Notes: a model not told the origin generated them from the letters alone. 64,000 bases of DNA from Methylobacterium pseudosasicola (GCF_900114535.1 NZ_FOTK01000021.1:48209-112208), one strand, 5' to 3'; counted from the first letter of the stretch, positions 9,198 to 19,499 are shown. Translations and numbers: made by a program.

Positions 9198-9230
9198 GGT
9201 CCGGCGCAGCGGGGGGCGCCGCGCCGGACC
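9198..9230 (-). terminator. hairpin downstream of groEL
   Basis: A perfect 10-bp stem, GGTCCGGCGC (9198-9207) with GCGCCGGACC (9221-9230), lies 25 bases after the groEL stop on the minus strand. There is no U-tract, so it may be a stability element or a weak terminator. Confidence 0.5.
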
Positions 9231-9255
9231 ATCGTGTCTACGGTCGGGGAGGTTT

Positions 9256-10899
<1,644 letters not shown>

Positions 10900-10989
10900 G
10901 GAGTGTCTCTTCTGTTGTCGTTCGGCCCCGAGGCACGCCGGTGCGGGCGCCTCGAAGGGCTTGAGGAGCGTCGGGCTCGATGGACGCCC

Positions 10990-11286
10990 TTAGGCGACGA
11001 CGCCCATGATGTCGGATTCCTTCATGATCAGGAGATCCTGACCGTCGATCTTGACCTCGGTGCCGGACCACTTGCCGAATAGCACGCGATCGCCGGGCTT
11101 CACCTCAAGGGGATTGATCTTGCCGGCCTCGTCCCGGGCGCCGGGACCGACGGCGACGACCTCACCCTCCTGCGGCTTCTCCTTGACCGTGTCGGGGATG
11201 ATGATCCCACCCTTGGTCTTCTCCTCGCCTTCGATGCGGCGGAGCACCACGCGGTCGTGCAGCGGGCGAAATTTCATGTTTGGCAT
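10990..11286 (-). CDS. groES: co-chaperonin GroES
   Basis: A 98-residue protein, typical for the 10-kDa lid of GroEL. The N-terminal FRPLHDRVVLRR, the mobile-loop region EEKTKGGIIIPDT and the C-terminal GTEVKIDGQDLLIMKESDIMG are all characteristic. It is the first gene of the groESL operon. The CIRCE operator lies about 97 bases upstream of the start, which places heat-shock control through the HrcA repressor. Confidence 0.98.
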   Translation of the reverse strand: MPNMKFRPLHDRVVLRRIEGEEKTKGGIIIPDTVKEKPQEGEVVAVGPGARDEAGKINPLEVKPGDRVLFGKWSGTEVKIDGQDLLIMKESDIMGVVA

Positions 11287-11382
11287 CCTGTTCGTCCCGC
11301 CTGCGGGCCTTCCGTCGAGATGACGGAGCCCGTGCGGGAAAGGCGGCGGCAGACCGAATCGTCCGCGCCGGGTCGCCCTGTC

Positions 11383-11409
11383 TTAGCACTCAATGCGCAA
11401 GAGTGCTAA
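11383..11409 (-). promoter_or_regulatory. CIRCE operator (HrcA binding site)
   Basis: TTAGCACTC (11383-11391), nine bases, then GAGTGCTAA (11401-11409): a perfect match to the CIRCE inverted repeat. It lies upstream of groES, so groESL is expected to be repressed by HrcA and released on heat shock. The rest of the 618-base gap up to 11904 holds the groES promoter region and the long leader of the divergent cold-shock gene. Confidence 0.95.
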
Positions 11410-11904
11410 CGCGTCTCACGGTCGATGCGCCGCAGACGGATTTTTTGGCGAAGTCCTTCACGTTCGGACAGACTGATCTTCGAGGGCCGCCACGCCCGCG
11501 CCTCGACTGGATTTGGCGCCGTAGCGGGTCGTGACAGTATCCGCGTTTATACATCACATCAGCATCGCAAAAACCCGCGCTTCACCGGCGGGACGCCACG
11601 AAATTCTGCCCGGTCCGTTTCGTGATTGTGATTATCTCGCCGATGCGCTACAGAACATAAATCGATCTTTGGCCAGATATTCGGCCGTCTCGCCACAACA
11701 GGGCGAGCGCTCTGCATCTCTCCCATTTTCGACGACCACGGACGGGCGCAGCCTTTTGGCACGCGCTCGCCCTATTCGATCGTCCAGCGTTCGCGGCAGA
11801 TGCAGCGCAACAGCGGCAGGCCCTGGACCTTTGTTACCGCATGATGATCACGGAAGACCGGAATCCGGTTTCTCGCATCGTGCTCTAAAGCACATGGAAG
11901 ACTT

Positions 11905-12114
11905 ATGAGCATCGGCACCGTTAAGTGGTTCAACGAGACCAAGGGCTTCGGCTTCATCCAGCCTGACGACGGCGGCAAGGACGTGTTCGTGCACATCTCG
12001 GCGGTCGAGCGCGCCGGCATGCGCAACCTGATCGAGGGTCAGAAGCTCTCCTACGAGCTGGAAACCGACCGTCGCAGCGGCAAGCAGTCCGCCGGCAGCC
12101 TCCAGGCCGCCTGA
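11905..12114 (+). CDS. cold-shock protein (CspA family)
   Basis: A 69-residue single cold-shock domain that binds single-stranded RNA or DNA and melts mRNA structure. RNP1 (KGFGFI) and RNP2 (VFVHIS) are intact, and the start GTVKWFNETKGFGFIQPDDG is classic. A long untranslated region precedes it, as in many cold-shock genes. A strong terminator follows at 12144. The next gene is a DUF6481 protein, a pairing seen often in Methylobacterium. Confidence 0.96.
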   Translation: MSIGTVKWFNETKGFGFIQPDDGGKDVFVHISAVERAGMRNLIEGQKLSYELETDRRSGKQSAGSLQAA

Positions 12115-12143
12115 ACCTCGCGCCTCAACCGAGGACGCGTTTC

Positions 12144-12182
12144 GAAGCCGTTCCCTACGTGGAGCGGCTTCTTCTGTTTCTG
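12144..12182 (+). terminator. rho-independent terminator after the cold-shock gene
   Basis: GAAGCCGTTCC pairs with GGAGCGGCTTC (one G-U pair, loop CTACGT), and TTCTGTTTCT follows. It lies 29 bases after the cspA stop and separates it from the downstream DUF6481 gene. Confidence 0.75.
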
Positions 12183-12213
12183 ATACGGGCGCTGCGGCGC
12201 GCGAGGAGTATCC

Positions 12214-12576
12214 GTGGGTCAATTCAAAGAAACGCAGCTCTCTGATCGTCTTGAATCCGGCGCGAAGGCCAAGGAGGCGCGGCTGGCCCAGTTCCGCGCA
12301 CGCCCCGCCGCGGACGATCCGGCCGTCCTCGCCCGGCAGGCCGAGCGCCAGGCGGTCGCCGAGGCCCGCGAGGTGCGGGTGAGCGAGCGGGAAGCGGCTC
12401 GCGCCGCCGCCGAAGCGGTCCGCGCGGCGGAAACGCTCGCGGAGCAGGAGCGCGCGGCAGCCGAGATCGTCCGTCAGGCCGCCGAGAAGGTCGAGCGCCA
12501 AGCCGCTCTGGCCGCCGAGCAGAAGGCGACCCGCGACGCCCGCTTCGCCGCTCGCAAGGCCAAGGTGAAGCGCTAA
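12214..12576 (+). CDS. DUF6481 family coiled-coil protein
   Basis: A 120-residue Ala/Glu/Arg-rich protein that is almost entirely helical, from KEARLAQFRARPAADDP to the basic end ARFAARKAKVKR. This composition and the position right after a cold-shock gene fit the DUF6481 family. No signal peptide or membrane segment. Function unknown; a nucleic-acid- or ribosome-associated role can only be guessed from the basic helical character and the neighbour. Confidence 0.65.
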   Translation: MGQFKETQLSDRLESGAKAKEARLAQFRARPAADDPAVLARQAERQAVAEAREVRVSEREAARAAAEAVRAAETLAEQERAAAEIVRQAAEKVERQAALAAEQKATRDARFAARKAKVKR

Positions 12577-12699
12577 CGCATCGTTCCAGAACCGATCTCT
12601 CCCGGCCTCCACCTCATGAGAGAGGTGGGTTTGGACGGCCGTCCGTGTGGGCTTCGAGGGTCACACATCGCTGCCGAATGTGGGCCAAGGCTAACCCCC

Positions 12700-12895
12700 A
12701 AGCGCGTCTCCCTCCCCCCTCTGCGGGGGAGGGTGGGCCGGCCGTCAGGCCGGGTCGGGAGAGGGGAACCTGGGTTCAGGAGAGGACGCGACCGGCATGA
12801 CGGGCAAAGACCTGTTCTGCGCCGTTGCTCCCCTCTCCCGACCCCCTTCGGGGGCCACCCTCCCCCGGAGGGGGGGGGGAGGGCGCGTATCCGCT
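12700..12895 (+). repeat. inverted pair of C/G-run intergenic repeats
   Basis: The 460-base gap between 12577 and 13036 holds no convincing gene. A CTCCCCCCTCTGCGGGGGAG unit near 12710-12731 and a second unit near 12836-12876 (ACCCCCTTCGGGGG, CCTCCCCCGGAGG) lie in opposite orientation around about 100 bases. They belong to the dispersed palindromic repeat class also seen at 7.2-7.8 kb. Confidence 0.55.
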
Positions 12896-13036
12896 GCGAT
12901 GCGACTTCTCTTGTAGCCGAGAGCCATCCGGACCGCGGTCTGTAACTCCGCTAGCCGTCAAGGGAAAGCGCGTCGCGCCTTTCATGGGCGATGACATGGC
13001 CCGTTTCACAACGAAAACCTGCGTCGCCCGCAGCCG

Positions 13037-14383
13037 TTACGCGCGCCCCGTCGCCTGCGACGCAAAAAACCGGTTCGGCGGGCGCGGCAGGCCGAGATGG
13101 TCGCGCAGGGTCGTGCCGGCATAGTCGCGGCGGAACAGGCCGCGCCGCTGCAATTCCGGCACGAGCGTATCGACCACGTCGTCGAGCCCCTCGGGCACGA
13201 ACGGGAACATGACGTTGAAACCGTCGCAGCCGCGGCCGTCCAGCCATTCCTCCATCCGGTCCGCGACCTGCGCGGGCGTCCCCACGAAATGGAGCCCGGC
13301 ATAGGCGCCGACCTTGCGGGCGAGGTCGCGCACGGTAGCGCCGGTGCGGCGGGCATAGTCGAGAAGTTGCGCCTGGCTGCTCTTGCTGGCGTTGGTCTCG
13401 GGGATCTCCGGCAGCGGCGCGTCGAGATCGAAGCCGGAGGCATCGACCCCGAGCCTCACCGACAGGTTGGCGAGCCCGCTATCGGGATGGACCAGATCGT
13501 CGAGGCGCGCCCGCTTGGCCTGGGCCTCGGCCTCGGTCTCGCCGAGGATCACCAGGGCGCCGGGCAGGATCTTCAGGTGGTCGGGATCGCGCCCCAGCGC
13601 CGGCATCCGGCCCTTCACGTCGGCGTAGTAAGCCTGCGCGGCCTCCAGGGTAGGGCTGGCGCCGAACACCATCTCGGCGGTGGCGGCCGCGATCTGCTTT
13701 CCGGCCTCGGAGGCGCCGGCCTGGACGATCACCGGCCAGCCCTGGACCGGCCGGGCGACGTTGAGCGGGCCCTTCACCTTCAGGAACTCGCCCGTGTGGT
13801 CGAGGACATGCAGCTTGTCCGGATCGAAGAACAGGCCGCTCTCCGGATCCATCAGGAAGGCGTCGTCGGCCCAGGAATCCCACAGGCCGGTGACCACGTC
13901 GTAGAACTCACGCGCCCGGGCGTAGCGCACGGCGTGATCGAGATGCGCGTCGCGGCCGAAATTCAGCGCCTCGTCCGGGTTGCCCGAGGTGACGAGGTTC
14001 CAGCCGGCCCGACCCTTGGAGATATGGTCGAGGGAGGCGAACTTCCGGGCGACATGGTAGGGCTCGTTGTAGGTGGTCGAGGCCGTGGCGATCAGCCCGA
14101 TCCGCGACGTGAGGGCGGCGAGCGCCGGCAGCAGCGTCAGCGGATCGAACGAGGTCACGGTGGCCGAGCGGCGCAGGGCCGCCACCGGCATGTTCATCAC
14201 CGCCAGATGGTCGGCCATGAAGAAGGCGTCGAACTTCGCCGCCTCCAGCCGCCGGGCGAAATGCGTCAGGTGCTCGAAGTTGAAGTTCGCGTCCGGGTAG
14301 CCGCCGGGATAGCGCCACCAGGCCGTGTGGATCCCCACCGGGCGCATGAACGCGCCGAGATGCAATTGGCGGTCTCGACTCAT
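13037..14383 (-). CDS. LLM-class FMN-dependent monooxygenase (NtaA/DmoA-like)
   Basis: A 448-residue luciferase-like flavin monooxygenase. The N-terminal LGAFMRPVGIHTAWWRYP, FDAFFMADHLAV, GRAGWNLVTS and VIVQAGASEAG segments are typical of the NtaA/SnaA/DszA/DmoA branch, which uses FMNH2 and oxygen to cleave C-S or C-N bonds. No reductase partner is encoded nearby. It is the last gene of the five-gene minus-strand operon and follows the cupin gene by 36 bases. The company of SsuD-like and TauD-like enzymes favours an organosulfur substrate such as a sulfone, sulfonate or dimethyl sulfide derivative. The exact substrate cannot be read from sequence. Confidence 0.88.
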   Translation of the reverse strand: MSRDRQLHLGAFMRPVGIHTAWWRYPGGYPDANFNFEHLTHFARRLEAAKFDAFFMADHLAVMNMPVAALRRSATVTSFDPLTLLPALAALTSRIGLIATASTTYNEPYHVARKFASLDHISKGRAGWNLVTSGNPDEALNFGRDAHLDHAVRYARAREFYDVVTGLWDSWADDAFLMDPESGLFFDPDKLHVLDHTGEFLKVKGPLNVARPVQGWPVIVQAGASEAGKQIAAATAEMVFGASPTLEAAQAYYADVKGRMPALGRDPDHLKILPGALVILGETEAEAQAKRARLDDLVHPDSGLANLSVRLGVDASGFDLDAPLPEIPETNASKSSQAQLLDYARRTGATVRDLARKVGAYAGLHFVGTPAQVADRMEEWLDGRGCDGFNVMFPFVPEGLDDVVDTLVPELQRRGLFRRDYAGTTLRDHLGLPRPPNRFFASQATGRA

Positions 14384-14419
14384 GGCTCTGCCCGATTCAT
14401 GGCTGCGCTCCGCAGGGAC

Positions 14420-14968
14420 TTACGGGTGCTTGTGGATCGGATCGACCCAGTGGACGGCCTCGGGCCGCTCGACCGGCTCGACATCCGGGATGTTGACGAC
14501 CACGGCCTCGTTGTCCGAGCGCACCAGCACGCAGTGCAGGGGCTCGTCCGTGGAGGCGTTGATCTCCTGGTGGGGCACGTAAGGCGGCACGAAGATGAAA
14601 TCCCCCGGCCCGGCCTCGGCCACGTATTCGAGCCGCTCGCCCCAGCGCATCCGGGCGCGGCCGGAGACCACGTAGATCACGCTCTCCAGGGCGCCGTGAT
14701 GGTGCACGCCGGTCTTGGCGTCGGGCTGGATCGCCACCGTGCCGGCCCAGATCTTCTGGGCGCCGACCCGGGCGGCGTTGATCGCCGCTTGCCGGAACAT
14801 GCCGGGGGTCTGCGCGGTGTTGCTGTCGAGTTGGTCGCCCGGGATCACCCGCACGCCGTCATGCTTCCAGCGCGGTGCCTCGGGCGCCCCCTCCCCTGCC
14901 CCGTGATCGTGCGTGTGGTGATCGTGGGCGTGAGGATCGTAAGTATGGCCGTCGCCGGTGTCGTGCAT
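14420..14968 (-). CDS. cupin protein with His-rich N-terminus
   Basis: A 182-residue single cupin domain. The metal-binding motif TGVHHHGALESVIYVVSG and the second motif PPYVPHQEINAS are present, so it should fold as a metal-dependent beta-barrel. The first 22 residues are unusual, with His at 2, 8, 13, 15, 17, 18, 20 and 22; this looks like a metal-collecting arm. It sits between the sulfonate-type binding protein (31-base gap) and an LLM monooxygenase (36-base gap), so a role in organosulfur oxidation or regulation is inferred. Catalytic activity is unproven. Confidence 0.8.
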   Translation of the reverse strand: MHDTGDGHTYDPHAHDHHTHDHGAGEGAPEAPRWKHDGVRVIPGDQLDSNTAQTPGMFRQAAINAARVGAQKIWAGTVAIQPDAKTGVHHHGALESVIYVVSGRARMRWGERLEYVAEAGPGDFIFVPPYVPHQEINASTDEPLHCVLVRSDNEAVVVNIPDVEPVERPEAVHWVDPIHKHP

Positions 14969-14999
14969 CGTCAGGACCTCTGATCCGAGGAAGTGCCCA

Positions 15000-15950
15000 T
15001 CATTGCACCGCCGCCAGGGCTTCGGACAGAGCTTGGGAAAACCCCGTGTCGAAGATCGCCGCCGCCTGCGGGGCGCGGGCCTTCGGGATCAGGCCGGCGC
15101 GGACGTAGAGGTCGATGGTGCGCTGCTCGTCGGCGATCACGTCGGCGTCGATCGGCACGGTCCGGTAGGGGGCGCGGCTGAACCAGCGCAGCGGCACCGC
15201 CTCCGGCAGGCCGATCAGCTTCGACCACACGGCAGCGTAGGGCGCCGGGTCCTTGAGCGCCCAGGCTCGGGCCCGGGCGAGGCGCGCGGCGAAATCGGCG
15301 AGCAGGGGCCGCTTGTCCTTCAGGGCGCTGTCGCGGGCCACCGCGAAGGTGAGACCGGGGGTGATGCCGTTGCCGTCGCGGACCACCCGGACCAGGCCGG
15401 CGACTTCCGCCGCGGCCGTGTAGGGCTCCCAGGTCGCCCAGGCATCGACGGCCCCGGAGGCGAGGGCGATCTTGGCATCCGCGGGCGGCAGGAAGCTGAA
15501 CACGACGCTGTCGAACGGCAAGCCTGCCTCCTCCAGGGCGGCCAGCACCACCTGATGGCCGATGGAGCCGCGGTTGGTGGCGACACGCTTGCCCTTGAGA
15601 TCCGCCACGGTCCGGATCGGCGAATCCGGCGTCACCAGGATCGCGAGCCCGTCCTGCCGGGTGCGGAACGCCACGAAGGCCTTCACCGGCACCCCGGCGG
15701 CGGCCGCGAAGGTGAGGGGTGCGTCGCCGACCCCGCCGGCATCGATCGCCCCGGCATTCAACGCCTCCAGCAGGGGCGCGGCGGCCGGGAACTCGGTCCA
15801 TTCCAGCCGGTAGGGCAGGCCTTCGAGAACGCCCGCTGCCTCCATCAGAGCACGGGCATTGCCGCGCTGGTCGCCCATCCGCAGCACGTCTTCCGCCCGG
15901 GCCGGCCCGATGGCCAGGAGGGCGAGAACCCAAAACAACGCGGCGCGCAT
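15000..15950 (-). CDS. sulfonate/taurine-type ABC substrate-binding protein
   Basis: A 316-residue periplasmic protein with a signal peptide ending ARA-E near residue 19. The fold markers resemble SsuA/TauA/NrtA: ADLKGKRVATNRGSIGHQVVL, a DAWATWEPY stretch in the middle, and a C-terminal helix pair. Its ATG overlaps the TGA of the upstream LLM gene (TGATG at 15948-15952), so the two are translationally coupled. No permease or ATPase gene lies in the operon or within view, so it must share a transporter encoded elsewhere or act without one. Substrate inferred as an organosulfonate. Confidence 0.85.
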   Translation of the reverse strand: MRAALFWVLALLAIGPARAEDVLRMGDQRGNARALMEAAGVLEGLPYRLEWTEFPAAAPLLEALNAGAIDAGGVGDAPLTFAAAAGVPVKAFVAFRTRQDGLAILVTPDSPIRTVADLKGKRVATNRGSIGHQVVLAALEEAGLPFDSVVFSFLPPADAKIALASGAVDAWATWEPYTAAAEVAGLVRVVRDGNGITPGLTFAVARDSALKDKRPLLADFAARLARARAWALKDPAPYAAVWSKLIGLPEAVPLRWFSRAPYRTVPIDADVIADEQRTIDLYVRAGLIPKARAPQAAAIFDTGFSQALSEALAAVQ

Positions 15951-17047
15951 CAGGCGGCCTCGGAAGCGCGGCCGCGGGCCGCGAGCGCCGCCTTGAAGGC
16001 CGGCAGCAGGTCCCGGCCGTACTGAATGGCGTCCTCCAGCGGATCGAAGCCGCGGATCAGGAAGGTGCGCACCCCGAGGTCGTGGTAGTCGAGCAGCGCC
16101 TCGGCCACCTGCTCGGGCGTCCCGACCAGGGCCGTGGAATTGCCCGCCGCCCCGGTCTCGGCCGCGATGGCGGTGAACAGGCGCTTGTCGAGGCGCGAGC
16201 CGGCGGCCGCTGCGGCGAGCAGCCGGCGCGAGCCCTCGTTCTGCGGCGCAGCGGCCGGGCCGAGGCCTCTGGCCGCCCGGGCGGCGCGGGTCCGGGCCAG
16301 GATATCCTCTGCGCGAGCCCAGGCCCGCTCCTCGGTCTCGGCCAGGATCGGCCGGACCGACAGGCTGAAGCGGGGCTTGCGCCCATGCGGCGCGGCGGCA
16401 TCCCGGACCCGCCCGATCAGCTCCCGGACCTGGGCCTGGGTCTCGCCCCACAGGGCGTAGGTGTCGGCGTGGCGGCCGGCCACCGCCAGAGCCGCCGGCG
16501 AGGCGCCGCCGAAATAGACCGGGATGGCATCGACGGGCTTCACCTCGGAGAAGCCCCGCTCCACCCGGTAGAACGTCCCCGCGTAGTCGAACGGCGCGGT
16601 GGCGGTCCAGCTCTGGCGGGCGATGTCGAGGAATTCCTGTGTGCGGGCGTAGCGCTCGTCCTTGGTGAGGTGGTCGCCGTCCTGGGCAAGCTCCCGGTCG
16701 TCGCCGCCGCTGATCACATGGATCGCCACCCGGCCGCCGGTGAGCTGGTCGAGGGTCGCGAATTGCCGGGCCGCCACGGTGGGCGCCGTGAAGCCGGTGC
16801 GGTGGGCGATCATCAGCCCGAGCCGCTCGGTGACAGTGGCGACCTGGGCGGCGAGCAACAGGGCGTCCGGCGACGTCGAATGGAACGCCACCAGCACCCG
16901 GTCGAACCCGCCCCATTCATGCGCCTGGGCCAGGAGCTTCAGGTAATCCCGGTCGATCGATGGACCTTCGGCCGGGTGAATCTCGGAGGTGTGGCGGGGG
17001 GCGACGTAGCCGATGAACTCGACGGCCTCCGGGGGCAGCAGGCTCAT
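15950..17047 (-). CDS. SsuD-like FMN-dependent alkanesulfonate monooxygenase
   Basis: The start at 17047 gives 365 residues, close to SsuD length; the frame to 17149 would overrun the upstream gene. Typical features are EFIGYVAPRHTSEIHP at the N-terminus, GFDRVLVAFHSTSPDALLLA, AHRTGFTAPTVAARQFATLD, GRVAIHVISGGDDRELAQDGD and YFGGASPAALAVAGRHADTYALWG. Such enzymes release sulfite from alkanesulfonates with FMNH2 and oxygen. The gene starts 19 bases after the acyl-CoA-dehydrogenase-like gene and overlaps the binding-protein start. No flavin reductase is adjacent. Confidence 0.88.
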   Translation of the reverse strand: MSLLPPEAVEFIGYVAPRHTSEIHPAEGPSIDRDYLKLLAQAHEWGGFDRVLVAFHSTSPDALLLAAQVATVTERLGLMIAHRTGFTAPTVAARQFATLDQLTGGRVAIHVISGGDDRELAQDGDHLTKDERYARTQEFLDIARQSWTATAPFDYAGTFYRVERGFSEVKPVDAIPVYFGGASPAALAVAGRHADTYALWGETQAQVRELIGRVRDAAAPHGRKPRFSLSVRPILAETEERAWARAEDILARTRAARAARGLGPAAAPQNEGSRRLLAAAAAGSRLDKRLFTAIAAETGAAGNSTALVGTPEQVAEALLDYHDLGVRTFLIRGFDPLEDAIQYGRDLLPAFKAALAARGRASEAA

Positions 17048-17066
17048 GAAAGTTCTCCGTGTCGGA

Positions 17067-18215
17067 TTATCGGGCGTCGAGGACGGCCTTGCCGGCGGCG
17101 ACCCGCACCGCATCGGCCTGTGGCCAGTGGATGCGCGCGCACAGGACATCGCGCAGGTGCCGCTCCAGCGGGTTCGCCCGGGTCAGCGCAGCGTTGCCGC
17201 AGAGCTCCACGGCGCGCTGGACCACGGCGATGGCGTTCTCGGTGGCGGTGAGCTTCACGAAGCCGGCCTCCCGCGCCGGCGGCGGCCGGCCCGCATCGAC
17301 CTCCTCCGCCAGCCCGGCGACCAGGCGGGCATTGATCGCGAGCAGGCGCGCGTTCTCGCCGACCGCCTCCTGGAAGCGCGGCAGGCTGGCGAGCGGCGCC
17401 CCGAGGCTGCCGGGCTTGCGGTCACGCAGGTAGCCGACGAACCAATCCTGCGCCGCGCCGGCGACGCCATCGTAGAGGGAAGCCAGCAGGGTGCAGCTCC
17501 AGGCCTGCTGGACCGGATCCGGCCGCTGCCAGCCCTCCGGCGGCCGCAAGTCGACCGCGTAGGCGGCCGGGATCGGCACCTCTTCGAAGAGGACGTCGTG
17601 ACTCGCCGAAGAGCGCAGGCCGAGATGGTCCCAAGTCTCTGCGATGCGAAGACCCTTCGCAGCGAACGGCACCAACACGTTGCCGATCCGCGGCGTCTCT
17701 TCGTCGGTTCGGACGAAGACGACCCCGTAGGCGAGCCCCGGCGCCCCGGTGGAAAAAATCTTCCGGCCGGTGATGCGCCAGGCATCGCCGTCGCGCCGGG
17801 CGATGGTCTCGGGCACCCCGCCCCGCGACGGCGTCCCCAGGTCCGGCTCGACCCGCAGGGCGTTGATCAGCGCCCCCGTCTCCACCGCAGCCTTGCCGAC
17901 CGCGTCGGCGACGGCCCGCGGCCAGGCCGAATCCGCCCGATGGATCACGGCGTGCTGGAGATACTGCATCGCCAGCACCAGGGCCGTCGCCGGACAGCCG
18001 GCCCCGATGGTGCGGACCACCTCGGCGGCCCGGGCCAACCCGGCCCCGCCGCCGCCCAGCCGCCGCGGCACGGTGAGCGCCAGGAGCCCGGCCTCGCGCA
18101 GCGCCGCGATGTTGTCGTGCGGGAACGTGCCGGCCCGGTCGTGGCCGGCCGCGCGCCCCGCGAAGGTCTCGGCCAGGCTGCGGACGATGTCGGGCGGCGG
18201 GACGGCGACGGTCAT
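17067..18215 (-). CDS. acyl-CoA dehydrogenase-like flavoprotein (SfnB/DszC-type)
   Basis: The start at 18215 gives 382 residues. The fold is that of acyl-CoA dehydrogenases, with the flavin-binding ITGRKIFSTGAPGLAYGVVF and the helical C-terminal half (AVELCGNAALTRANPLERHLRD). In sulfur-scavenging operons such proteins act as flavin-dependent monooxygenases of the SfnB/DszC kind rather than in fatty-acid oxidation, and the neighbours support this. It is the first gene of the five-gene operon. Its promoter region carries the CGCTTTCGTTGAC element 62 bases upstream. Confidence 0.82.
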   Translation of the reverse strand: MTVAVPPPDIVRSLAETFAGRAAGHDRAGTFPHDNIAALREAGLLALTVPRRLGGGGAGLARAAEVVRTIGAGCPATALVLAMQYLQHAVIHRADSAWPRAVADAVGKAAVETGALINALRVEPDLGTPSRGGVPETIARRDGDAWRITGRKIFSTGAPGLAYGVVFVRTDEETPRIGNVLVPFAAKGLRIAETWDHLGLRSSASHDVLFEEVPIPAAYAVDLRPPEGWQRPDPVQQAWSCTLLASLYDGVAGAAQDWFVGYLRDRKPGSLGAPLASLPRFQEAVGENARLLAINARLVAGLAEEVDAGRPPPAREAGFVKLTATENAIAVVQRAVELCGNAALTRANPLERHLRDVLCARIHWPQADAVRVAAGKAVLDAR

Positions 18216-18277
18216 GACAGGCGAGGCGCACAGGGGTTGCAAGACTTGGCGCGATCGTCCGCCCGGGGCCGCGCAGC

Positions 18278-18290
18278 GTCAACGAAAGCG
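18278..18290 (-). promoter_or_regulatory. CGCTTTCGTTGAC element, monooxygenase-operon side
   Basis: Read on the minus strand, this is CGCTTTCGTTGAC, 62 bases before the flavoprotein start. It ends in TTGAC, a likely -35 core. The identical 13-mer faces the TauD gene at 18514. The 390-base divergent region 18216-18605 has no gene. Confidence 0.55.
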
Positions 18291-18513
18291 GTTTTCGAAT
18301 TTCCCACCCACGACAGAACAAGACTTCGCCGTTCCCGGGAGAGTGCGAGAAGAATATGATCGTTCGCTCGCGGATCGCGCGCGATCTCTGTTCTCGAGCG
18401 CGCCTGCGTCTCGCGGCATCGCTCAGCAGATCGTCGCGGTATGCCGATCAATATTCTCGCGGCCGCGGCAGCTCAGCGAACGTTCTTTTCTGGATGATCC
18501 GAAGTTGAGAATG

Positions 18514-18526
18514 CGCTTTCGTTGAC
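18514..18526 (+). promoter_or_regulatory. CGCTTTCGTTGAC element, TauD side
   Basis: A plus-strand copy of the same 13 bases, 79 bases before the dioxygenase start. The two copies mirror each other across the divergent intergenic region. TTGAC could serve as -35; the preceding CGCTTTCG is not explained by a promoter consensus and may be an activator site. Confidence 0.55.
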
Positions 18527-18605
18527 TTGGTCACACCGCGCTTGAATGCTCAGGCGGCGCGCGCCGCCGAAGCGCCCTGCGGAGCCCAGCGACGGGACGG
18601 AGACG

Positions 18606-19499
18606 ATGACCCAGATCCACAGCTTCGCCGATGCCTGGCTGCCGCCCGCGCCGCCGCGCGCGGACCTATCGGTCACGCCGCTGGGCGTGCATGTCGGCGC
18701 CGAGATCGCCGGGCTCGATCTCGCCGTTCCCCTGGACGACGCGGCGCGCGACACCATCGCGGCGGCCCTGGCCCGGTACGGCGTGGTGTTCTTCCGCGGC
18801 CAGAACCTGACGCCGGAGCAGCACATCTCGCTCGCCGAGCGGTTCGGGCGGATCGACGTGAACCGGTTCTTCAAGGCGGTGGACGGCTATCCGGAGATCG
18901 CCGAGGTGCGCAAGGAGGCGCATCAGGCGGCCAATATCGGCGGCCAGTGGCACACCGACCATTCCTACGATGCCGAGCCCGCCAAGGGCTCGATCCTGTA
19001 CGCCCGGGCGGTGCCGCGGGTCGGCGGCGACACTTTGTTCGCCAGCATGTACGCGGCCTACGACGCGCTGTCCGACGGGCTCAAGGCGACGCTGTCCTCC
19101 TTACGGGCGGTGCATTCGAGCCGCCACGTCTTCGGGGCCGCCAGCCGTTCGTTGGCGACCAGCGACCTCAAGGGCCGCATCCTGAACCCGGAGGCTGCCA
19201 CCCAGGACGCCGTGCATCCGGTGGTGATCACGCATCCAGATTCCGGCCGCAAGGCCCTCTACGTGAACCCGAATTTCACCCTGCGGATCGAGGGCTGGAC
19301 CGAGACCGAATCCGCCCCCCTGCTTGGCTACCTGTACGAGCATGCGAGGCGGCCCGAATTCGCCTACCGGTTCCAGTGGCGTGTGGGCTCCATCGCCTTC
19401 TGGGACAATAGGGCGACCTGGCACCTCGCCCTCAACGATTATCACGGCGAGCGCCGGCTGATGCACCGGATCACCATCGCGGGCGAGGCGCTGCACTGA
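18606..19499 (+). CDS. TauD/TfdA family 2-oxoglutarate dioxygenase
   Basis: The ATG at 18606, with a GGAG-like site before it, gives 297 residues. The iron-binding triad is visible as H116-x-D118 (GGQWHTDHS) and distal H273 (ATWHLALND), with a downstream Arg in HRITI for 2-oxoglutarate. Family members oxidise taurine, alkyl sulfates or aryloxyalkanoates in the cytoplasm. Divergent placement beside SsuD-like, SBP and LLM genes favours a sulfonate or sulfate ester, releasing sulfite or sulfate. The substrate cannot be fixed from sequence. Confidence 0.92.
   Translation: MTQIHSFADAWLPPAPPRADLSVTPLGVHVGAEIAGLDLAVPLDDAARDTIAAALARYGVVFFRGQNLTPEQHISLAERFGRIDVNRFFKAVDGYPEIAEVRKEAHQAANIGGQWHTDHSYDAEPAKGSILYARAVPRVGGDTLFASMYAAYDALSDGLKATLSSLRAVHSSRHVFGAASRSLATSDLKGRILNPEAATQDAVHPVVITHPDSGRKALYVNPNFTLRIEGWTETESAPLLGYLYEHARRPEFAYRFQWRVGSIAFWDNRATWHLALNDYHGERRLMHRITIAGEALH

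Noticed and set aside
13097..14983. Long plus-strand frame opposite the LLM and cupin genes
   Set aside because: It spans two well-supported minus-strand genes and their gap, and its composition is typical of an antisense shadow.
15951..16916. N-terminal extension of the sulfonate-binding protein frame
   Set aside because: The open frame continues upstream over the SsuD-like gene, but the signal peptide and TGATG overlap fix the start at 15950.
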